From Candidatus Peribacteria bacterium (lineage in GTDB: Bacteria; Patescibacteriota; Gracilibacteria; Peribacterales; Peribacteraceae): 64,000 nucleotides of DNA. The position numbers and the translations under genes were made by a program. Position 1 is the first letter of the stretch; each line of letters opens with the position of its first letter. The stretch is taken from NCBI GenBank assembly GCA_023245865.1, contig JAHFJN010000001.1, forward strand, positions 398,587 to 462,586, read 5' to 3'. Below the pieces are notes generated by a model that saw only the letters and a program-made list of their open reading frames with translations, was not told where the DNA came from and searched no databases. This document shows, one piece after another, positions 58,750-64,000 of this stretch.

Positions 58750-58955
58750 GACGAATGCTTCTCTTCCTTCAACTTTACCGCAACACGCTTGCGCGCAGTG
58801 GGGCAGTACTTCTCGAGTTTTGCAGCATGCTCCTTCCACGATTTTCCCATTTTGTCTTGCTTATGAAACCGCATGCTCCCGAGCCGCTCACCGCTATGAG
58901 GGCAAGAGGGTTCATTGCAGAAGACGCCGAAAACAGTGCGCTTACCACGGGGCAT
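58743..58955 (-). CDS. rpmG: probable 50S ribosomal protein bL33
   Basis: 70 residues. The C-terminal half LEKYCPTARKRVAVKLKEEK matches the bL33 ending (L-x-K-Y-C-P-x-x-R-K), and the small basic character fits. The N-terminal half has CNEPSCPHSGERLG, with a Cys pair that could bind zinc together with the late Cys, and is longer than in the standard protein. Located between trxB and the Nudix gene. Family call is by eye. Confidence 0.65.
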   Translation of the reverse strand: MPRGKRTVFGVFCNEPSCPHSGERLGSMRFHKQDKMGKSWKEHAAKLEKYCPTARKRVAVKLKEEKHSSN

Positions 58956-58976
58956 TGCGGTGAGTGTACATAGATT

Positions 58977-59948
58977 TTAGCTCGATGCAAGTGTCTGCAC
59001 GTACTGAAACACACTATTCGCCGCGACCGTGGCCTCCCCTGCCGCGGTTGTAAATTGGGCAAAGTGATTGCTCGCACTCGTGACATCTCCGGCGCCGTAC
59101 ACTCCCGGAACGCTCGTTTGCATCGTATTGTCGACCTTGAGGAAGCCACGATCATCGAGCGCACAACCAAGTTGCAGAGGAAGACGTACCTCTGGATCGG
59201 ACCCTATTTCGATGAAGACGCCATCGACCGTGAGGGTATCGCTCCCCTGAAACGGAGTATCGAGCTTGATGCCTGTTACCTTGCTTGTTCCAAGAACCTC
59301 CACCGTTTGATGTCCGAGTACGAAGGTCACATTTTCCTTCGCTTTCACGCGGTCGACCCAGTAGGGCTCCGCCCGAAACTGATCGCGCCGATGGACAAGG
59401 TACACCTTCCGCGCGACCTGCGCCGCGATCGCGGCGCCCTCGACCGCACTGTCCCCTCCACCGATCACCGCGACATCTTTGCCGCGGTAGAAAAACGCAT
59501 CGCATGTCGCGCAGTACGTCACCCCTTTACCCGAAAATTCCTCCTCTCCCGGGATCCCGAGATGTCGCTTGCTACTGCCCGTCGCGATGATGATTGTCTT
59601 TGCTTCGTACGTTTCCCCGCCCTCGAGCGTGAGTTGAAAACCCCTTGCTTCCCCCGTGTCATTCCGAGCATTCATTTGTGTGTCATTCCGAGCGTAGTCG
59701 AGGAACGACACCCGATCAATCTTGTACGTCACCGTATCACCAAAGCTGAGTGCATGCTTCTTGAACTTCTCCATCAAATCAGGGCCTTTGATTTCGATCT
59801 CTCCCGGCCAATTACCCACCTCCGCCGCGGTGTTGCCCATCCCCCCCTCCTCGAGTCCAACGAGCAGCGTGCTCAATTTATACCGCGCCGTATACACAGC
59901 AGCGGTGTACCCCGCACATCCAAGCCCAATAATTGCAACATCGAACAT
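58977..59948 (-). CDS. trxB: thioredoxin reductase
   Basis: 323 residues. FAD motif GLGCAGYTAA (with Cys where Pro is usual in GxGPAG), redox pair C146-A-T-C149 in YCATCDAFF, NADPH motif IGGGDSAVEGA and the late GAGDV. It passes electrons from NADPH to thioredoxin. About ten residues extra relative to E. coli TrxB before the redox pair are encoded by palindromic repeat DNA (DYARNDTQMNARNDTGEA), which contains a tandem ARNDT. The start follows GGAGGC. Confidence 0.95.
   Translation of the reverse strand: MFDVAIIGLGCAGYTAAVYTARYKLSTLLVGLEEGGMGNTAAEVGNWPGEIEIKGPDLMEKFKKHALSFGDTVTYKIDRVSFLDYARNDTQMNARNDTGEARGFQLTLEGGETYEAKTIIIATGSSKRHLGIPGEEEFSGKGVTYCATCDAFFYRGKDVAVIGGGDSAVEGAAIAAQVARKVYLVHRRDQFRAEPYWVDRVKAKENVTFVLGHQTVEVLGTSKVTGIKLDTPFQGSDTLTVDGVFIEIGSDPEVRLPLQLGCALDDRGFLKVDNTMQTSVPGVYGAGDVTSASNHFAQFTTAAGEATVAANSVFQYVQTLASS
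59656..59712 (-). repeat. palindromic repeat with partial tandem duplication inside trxB
   Basis: GTGTCATTCCGAGCATTC, then GTGTGTCATTCCGAGCGTAG, then TCGAGGAACGACAC. The GTCATTCCGAGC half occurs twice 29 bases apart, translated as ARNDT twice. Confidence 0.9.
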
Positions 59949-59973
59949 GCCTCCATTGTATCATATGAAGGGA

Positions 59974-60059
59974 TGGTGCCATGGGAGGGACTTGAACCCT
60001 CAATCCCTTTCGGGAACACGATTTTGAGTCGCGCGCGTATACCATTCCGCCACCATGGC
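59974..60059 (-). tRNA. tRNA-Leu (CAA)
   Basis: 86 bases with CCA and a long variable arm. Acceptor GCCATGG pairs with CCATGGC; the anticodon loop CTCAAAA gives CAA. Divergent from the GT-C gene. Confidence 0.93.
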
Positions 60060-60098
60060 CTAGACGCATCATAACGCTTCTCGCTACGCTGCGGAAGA

Positions 60099-61532
60099 AT
60101 GCATAAACGACACTCTTCTCTCCTTCTCCTCTGTATCCTTCTCGGCGGCGTCCTTGCACGGATCCTCGCGATGCATCACGAACTCCTCTTCGACGAAGTG
60201 TGGAGTATGGAGCTTGCGATGCGGATCAAGCATCCACTCGATGTCTTCACAACGATCCACCACGACAATAATCACTACCTGAATACCTTATACCTCTTGT
60301 TGGTTGGACCTGCGCAACCGTTCTGGATGTATCACATTCCTTCGGTCATCGCAGGGTCACTGCTTATCATCCTCGTTTCCCTGTGGGCGTGGCGCAGAAA
60401 CAAAACCCAGGGACTCATCGTCGCACTTCTTCTTAGTAATTCCTATATCTTCATCCGCTACAGCGTCGAGGCGCGCGGATTTATGCCGATGATGCTCTTT
60501 GGATTTCTGTCATTCCTCAGCCTCGATCGATTTTTGCGCAAGCACCCCGCGAAGTCCGCCTCAGGCGGACGAAGTGGGGTTCTCATACTCTTCTGGCTCA
60601 CCGCTCTCACCGCCTTCCTCTGGCACCTCACGTACATGGAGTGGTACCTGGTCTTGATCGTGTGGTCGGGACTGCGGCTCTACAGCCAAAAGCGCCGGCA
60701 CTGCATTACAGATTTCGCCCTGCTGCACCTGCCGATCCTGCTGTTCTTACTGCTGCTACTCATCGTCGATATCCGATCCATGGATGTTGGCGGCGTTGCG
60801 AAATTTGGCATATTCGCAGAGACACTCATTGCGGGACTTGCGATGCTGCTTGGTACGGAAACCATCTGGCAACCAAGCTCGTGGATGGCATGGGCGAGTG
60901 GCGGAGCACTGTTTCTGTATCTCCTGATGCTTCTCAGAACATGTATGCGCCGGACCATCCGAGACCCGGGACTTCGCGTCCTTTTGTGGCTCCTCGCAAT
61001 TCCCTGCGGACTCTTTGTCCTCTCCGCCCTCACGATTCTCACCGCACGATTGTTCTTTCCCTTTCTGCTTTTTCTGCTGCTTCTTCTTGCGCAGCAATGG
61101 CATCATCACCTTTCTTCAAAAAGCTCTGTCCGCCGCGTGGTCGCAGGGCTGCTCTTACTCTGCATGCTCAGCACCAATGCACTGCAGATTCTGCACCTGA
61201 TCCGTTTCGGCGATCCTAGGTACGTAGAAACACTTGCCTACATTGTCGCCCATGATCCTGCAGATCCAATCACGGTATCATCGAACAGCAATCTGCGCGC
61301 ACAGAAACTGCTCCGGTTTTATGTGCCCCGCCTTCACACCTCAAAAACCATAACCTACGTGCGAGATCCCGAGCAATCGGCCCTATCACCCGCCTGGCTG
61401 CTCCTCGAAAACGACATCGTCGAGACGCCCCCGACCTACATGATCGGGAAAGCCACATACGACCGTATGCACATCAATGATAGGCCGGGACAGTTCTGGT
61501 CGTTATACCGTGGTTCGTCGGGTTCACCATGA
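60099..61532 (+). CDS. GT-C type membrane glycosyltransferase
   Basis: 477 residues with about eleven membrane helices. The first extracytoplasmic loop has the acidic motif ELLFDEVWSMELA and later HHDNNHYLNT, as in ArnT/PMT-like (GT39/GT83) enzymes that use polyprenyl-phosphate sugars. A CCGCCT/AGGCGG palindrome (about 60557-60574) encodes SASGGRSG in a loop. Probably glycosylates a wall or surface polymer. Placed 24 bases before murL. Confidence 0.8.
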   Translation: MHKRHSSLLLLCILLGGVLARILAMHHELLFDEVWSMELAMRIKHPLDVFTTIHHDNNHYLNTLYLLLVGPAQPFWMYHIPSVIAGSLLIILVSLWAWRRNKTQGLIVALLLSNSYIFIRYSVEARGFMPMMLFGFLSFLSLDRFLRKHPAKSASGGRSGVLILFWLTALTAFLWHLTYMEWYLVLIVWSGLRLYSQKRRHCITDFALLHLPILLFLLLLLIVDIRSMDVGGVAKFGIFAETLIAGLAMLLGTETIWQPSSWMAWASGGALFLYLLMLLRTCMRRTIRDPGLRVLLWLLAIPCGLFVLSALTILTARLFFPFLLFLLLLLAQQWHHHLSSKSSVRRVVAGLLLLCMLSTNALQILHLIRFGDPRYVETLAYIVAHDPADPITVSSNSNLRAQKLLRFYVPRLHTSKTITYVRDPEQSALSPAWLLLENDIVETPPTYMIGKATYDRMHINDRPGQFWSLYRGSSGSP

Positions 61533-61556
61533 CATCTTCAGGTATGCTGGTCATCC

Positions 61557-62858
61557 ATGAAAGAGTTCCAATCCTTCATCTTCGACTCTTATTCCTTCGA
61601 TGCTTCGACGGGAAAGATTACGCTGAACTACAGCCTGGATGATGAGGTGAAGTTTACAGAAACTCTCGAGGTGCCTGTGTCTAGTCTTCGACAGGCTCAG
61701 ACTGACACACTCGAAGCTCTGCTTTTCGCACTCCACCTCATCGGCGGCATCAGCTACTACAAAACCTGTCTGCCCAAAAACATTGTCATTCGCTCGGGAA
61801 CACTCACAAAAGAGCAGGCAACATTTTGGAATACCGTGTACGAGGAGGGGCTCGGGGAATTTTTCTTTAAGAACAAGATTGATTTTCGGGGTCGTATCGA
61901 CTTTCCAAACAATCCGATTGCGTGTCACATTGAGCCTGTCGAAATGTCGACACGCAAGTCTATGCTTCGACAGGCTCAGCATGACAAAAAAATCCTCGTC
62001 CCCCTCGGTGGCGGCAAGGACTCCCTTGTGACCGTGGAACTGCTCAAAGCACAGGGCCACCCGATCACACTGCTACGCCTCGGTGCACATCCTCTCATTG
62101 ACGAACTTGCCAAGATCGCAGGGCTCCCACTCCTGAACGTGAAACGCTGCCTCTCTCCCGAACTCTTCCGCTTGAATGAAGAGGGCGCACTGAACGGACA
62201 CGTTCCGATCACCGCTTACCTCAGCATTCTCTCGATTGTGATCGCAGAACTCACGGGACACACCGACGTCGTCATGAGCAATGAAGTGAGCGCCAACGAA
62301 GGCAACGTGATTTTCCACGATAAAGAGATCAATCACCAGTGGAGCAAGAGCGCGGAATTTGAAACAATGCTGCAGGAATACATCGGCGGGATCGGAAGCG
62401 ACGTTCGGTATTCCAGTTTGCTTCGGCCTTACACGGAGCTGCAGATCGTGGAAATGTTTTGCCACTACCCGCAGTACTTCGAGCATTTCACGAGTTGTAA
62501 CAAAAACTGGAAAATTCGCTCATCTCCAAAGAGTAGTGGCTTGCCACGCGAAGCTCTGAGCACAGCGAAGAGCGAAGTGTGGTGCGGCTCCTGCCCCAAA
62601 TGTGCATTCGCCTTCTGCTTGTTCGCCGCCTATCTTCCGCTCTCGACACTACTGAAAATCTTTCGCAAGAATCTCTTCGAAGATGTCTCGCTCCTCCCCC
62701 TGTATCGAGAGTTGCTTGGCCTCGAAGGCTTCAAGCCGTTTGAATGCGTAGGCACCAAAGAAGAAACCCGCGAAGCCTTTCGCCTCGCCCACGTGCGTGG
62801 GGAATTGGAAGGAACGCCTGTCATGGACATGTTTCTCAATGCATATGCACATTCGTGA
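61557..62858 (+). CDS. murL: UDP-N-acetylmuramoyl-L-alanyl-L-glutamate epimerase
   Basis: 433 residues. Resembles MurL in order: LHLIGGISYYKTCLP, LVPLGGGKDSLVTVELLK (ATP-binding PP-loop-like), ALNGHVPITAYLS, NEVSANEGN, INHQWSKSAEFE, YSSLLRPYTEL, HFTSCNKNWKI and WCGSCPKCAF. MurL inverts the terminal L-Glu of UDP-MurNAc-L-Ala-L-Glu to D-Glu, replacing glutamate racemase. Three stretches are repeat-encoded: SSLRQAQTDT, a 22-residue piece with HIEPVEMS and MLRQAQHD, and GLPREALSTAKSEV. Overlaps murD by 14 bases. Confidence 0.85.
   Translation: MKEFQSFIFDSYSFDASTGKITLNYSLDDEVKFTETLEVPVSSLRQAQTDTLEALLFALHLIGGISYYKTCLPKNIVIRSGTLTKEQATFWNTVYEEGLGEFFFKNKIDFRGRIDFPNNPIACHIEPVEMSTRKSMLRQAQHDKKILVPLGGGKDSLVTVELLKAQGHPITLLRLGAHPLIDELAKIAGLPLLNVKRCLSPELFRLNEEGALNGHVPITAYLSILSIVIAELTGHTDVVMSNEVSANEGNVIFHDKEINHQWSKSAEFETMLQEYIGGIGSDVRYSSLLRPYTELQIVEMFCHYPQYFEHFTSCNKNWKIRSSPKSSGLPREALSTAKSEVWCGSCPKCAFAFCLFAAYLPLSTLLKIFRKNLFEDVSLLPLYRELLGLEGFKPFECVGTKEETREAFRLAHVRGELEGTPVMDMFLNAYAHS
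61684..62582 (+). repeat. three palindromic repeat insertions inside murL
   Basis: 61684-61709 is a single half (TCTTCGACAGGCTCAG plus ACTGACAC). 61922-61988 is an inverted pair: GTGTCACATTGAGCCTGTCG ... CTTCGACAGGCTCAGCATGA. 62544-62582 is a different nested palindrome (CCACGC..GCTCT..AGAGC..GTGTGG). All keep frame. Confidence 0.9.
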
Positions 62859-64000
62859 ATTAAGCGGCAAACGCATCTGCATCCTCGGCTACGGCAAGGA
62901 GGGACAGGCGATGGTCAGAGCACTAGAAAAGTACGCACCGGGGTGTGAGATCACGATTGCGGATCGAGAGACGAAGATCCAAGAAACAAGATACAAGATG
63001 CAAACAGGGGAAAAATATCTCGAAAATCTCGATCGTTTCGACGTGATCATCAAATCCCCGGGGGTACCCCCAACGAAGATGCAAGATGCAAGATGCAAGA
63101 TGCAAACAACACCGACGCAAATATTTTTCGACTCCATCGCCAACTCCGGCGTCATTGTCATCGGTGTGACCGGAAGCAAAGGCAAAAGCACCACGGCAAG
63201 TTTGATTCATCACATTTTATCAGCTCGAAGCTTTCTCGTAGGAAATATTGGGGAGCCAGCTATCGCACATCTAGAAGACGCAAAGAAGGGAACCATCTTT
63301 GTGATGGAGCTCAGCAGCTATCAACTTCTGGGTCTGAAGATCTCCCCACACATCGCTGTCATCACAAGCTTCTTTCCGGAGCACCTCGATTACCATGCCT
63401 CGACTCCGCTCGGCACAGGTTCAACTCCTTTGGAAAATTATATGGATGCGAAGAAAAATATCACCCGATTCCAAGGGGAAGATGACATTGTCTTCTTCTG
63501 TGCAGATTCGCACGGTGCCGCCGAGATCGCAAAGGAAGGACTCGGCCGCAAAATACCCTTCTCGGCATCCGATGCCCCCGTACACATCGAAGAGACGCAC
63601 TTGCTCGGCACTCATAACTTGAGCAATATCGCAGCGGCCTTCGCAGTTGCGCGTGAACTTGGGGTAGATGACAATGCTGCGATCGCAGCGATCAAAACCT
63701 TCCACGGACTCCCCCACCGCCTCCAATCGCTTGGGGTCCATCACGGCTGCGAATGGATCGACGATGCAATCTCGACGACCCCCGAGTCCACGATCGCGGC
63801 CCTTGATGCTCTGGGTGATCGCGTCCACACCATCATCCTCGGGGGGCAGGATCGCGGGAATGACTTCACTGAGCTCGGCAAACGGATCGCCGAGTCCTCC
63901 ATCAAACAGGTCATTCTCTTCCCTGGCAGCGGCCCGCGGATCCGCAAAGCGATTGAAGACGCGGGAGCAGATGTTACGTTCTTCGAGGCAAATTCGATGG
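62845..64000 (+). CDS. murD: Mur ligase of the MurD type (3' end outside window)
   Basis: 385 residues visible. The ATG at 62845 overlaps the murL stop region by 14 bases. Begins GKRICILGYGKEGQAMV, has GVTGSKGKST (ATP loop), MELSSYQL, SFFPEHLDYH and, late, IILGGQDRG, all typical of MurD. It adds glutamate to UDP-MurNAc-L-Ala. Next to murL it may be the L-Glu-specific MurD2 form. Repeat-derived stretches: two heptamer arrays (IQETRYKMQ and KMQDARCKMQ) and STPLGTGSTP in the HLDYH loop. Frame intact to the window edge. Confidence 0.9.
   Translation, partial: MHIRELSGKRICILGYGKEGQAMVRALEKYAPGCEITIADRETKIQETRYKMQTGEKYLENLDRFDVIIKSPGVPPTKMQDARCKMQTTPTQIFFDSIANSGVIVIGVTGSKGKSTTASLIHHILSARSFLVGNIGEPAIAHLEDAKKGTIFVMELSSYQLLGLKISPHIAVITSFFPEHLDYHASTPLGTGSTPLENYMDAKKNITRFQGEDDIVFFCADSHGAAEIAKEGLGRKIPFSASDAPVHIEETHLLGTHNLSNIAAAFAVARELGVDDNAAIAAIKTFHGLPHRLQSLGVHHGCEWIDDAISTTPESTIAALDALGDRVHTIILGGQDRGNDFTELGKRIAESSIKQVILFPGSGPRIRKAIEDAGADVTFFEANSM
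62974..63103 (+). repeat. two direct heptamer arrays inside murD
   Basis: 62974-63001: AAGATCC, AAGAAAC, AAGATAC, AAGATGC. 63076-63103: AAGATGC four times. Both are followed by AAAC and both are translated in frame. Confidence 0.92.

Noticed and set aside
58219-58839. Longer Nudix protein starting at 58839
   Set aside because: The extra 54 residues are encoded by the octamer-array hairpin and by antisense of the bL33-like gene.
61922-61988. Frameshift or pseudogene in murL
   Set aside because: The insertion is in frame and all conserved motifs follow it, so the gene looks functional.

Overview
The window is bacterial chromosome, gene dense and of moderate-to-high GC, with single-copy housekeeping genes scattered among proteins I cannot place in any family. 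UGA is used as a normal stop (for example murL and comF), and every tRNA seen encodes its CCA. The mix points to a Patescibacteria (CPR) genome, and the gene content resembles the Peribacteria/Peregrinibacteria group. That is an inference from content and style, not a database result. Features behind it include a threonyl-tRNA synthetase without TGS domain, a stand-alone 5'-3' exonuclease, a stand-alone flavokinase, short Mur ligases and many lineage-only membrane proteins. There is no rRNA, CRISPR array or prophage.

Layout. 1-5 kb: a giant DUF11/SpaA-like surface protein cut by the window edge. 5-9 kb: pth, a membrane HEPN-like protein, a PH-domain protein, lepB, secE, nusG, an orphan. 9-18 kb: murJ, an SLH-like protein, murC, a DivIC/FtsB-like protein, tRNA-fMet, rpmA, lepA, a pyruvyltransferase, rplS. 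18-27 kb: a winged-helix regulator, a large secretion-like membrane protein with its partner, infB, an NrnA-type phosphoesterase, an orphan. 27-36 kb: tRNA-Pro, eno, corA, a divergent Lgt paralogue, thrS, dnaA, rseP. 37-43 kb: comF, a DUF559 nuclease cassette, tRNA-Val, orphans, dut, a four-helix-bundle cassette. 43-50 kb: ftsZ, ftsA, exonuclease, GlgA-like half protein, flavokinase, murE, two tiny membrane proteins. 50-60 kb: lgt, tsaD, VirB2-like pilin, prs, tRNA-Ile, ruvC, recF, Nudix, a bL33-like protein, trxB, tRNA-Leu. 60-64 kb: a GT-C membrane enzyme, murL and the start of murD.

Cell-wall and division functions (murC, murD, murE, murL, murJ, ftsZ, ftsA, DivIC-like, lgt, lepB, rseP) are all present but dispersed rather than in one dcw cluster. 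The murL-murD pair overlaps and suggests the alternative D-glutamate route, in which L-Glu is added first and epimerised afterwards.

The most unusual layer is repetitive DNA. (1) Two tRNA genes (Val, Ile) are each preceded by a fold-back copy of their own 5' half that carries the same inserted core and ends in a 15-16 nt perfect antisense of the tRNA D-arm. (2) A DUF559 nuclease gene is framed by inverted palindromes, and an empty copy of the same frame lies 8 kb away. (3) A four-helix-bundle gene is framed by inverted heptamer arrays, and gene-free inverted arrays with unit lengths 6, 7, 8 and 9 occur elsewhere. (4) A roughly 24-nt palindromic repeat, often as an inverted pair, lies in frame inside at least seven housekeeping genes. 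(5) Three intergenic copies of a hairpin keep perfect pairing through compensatory changes. Many genes also have a -10 box five to seven bases before the start codon, which suggests leaderless mRNAs.
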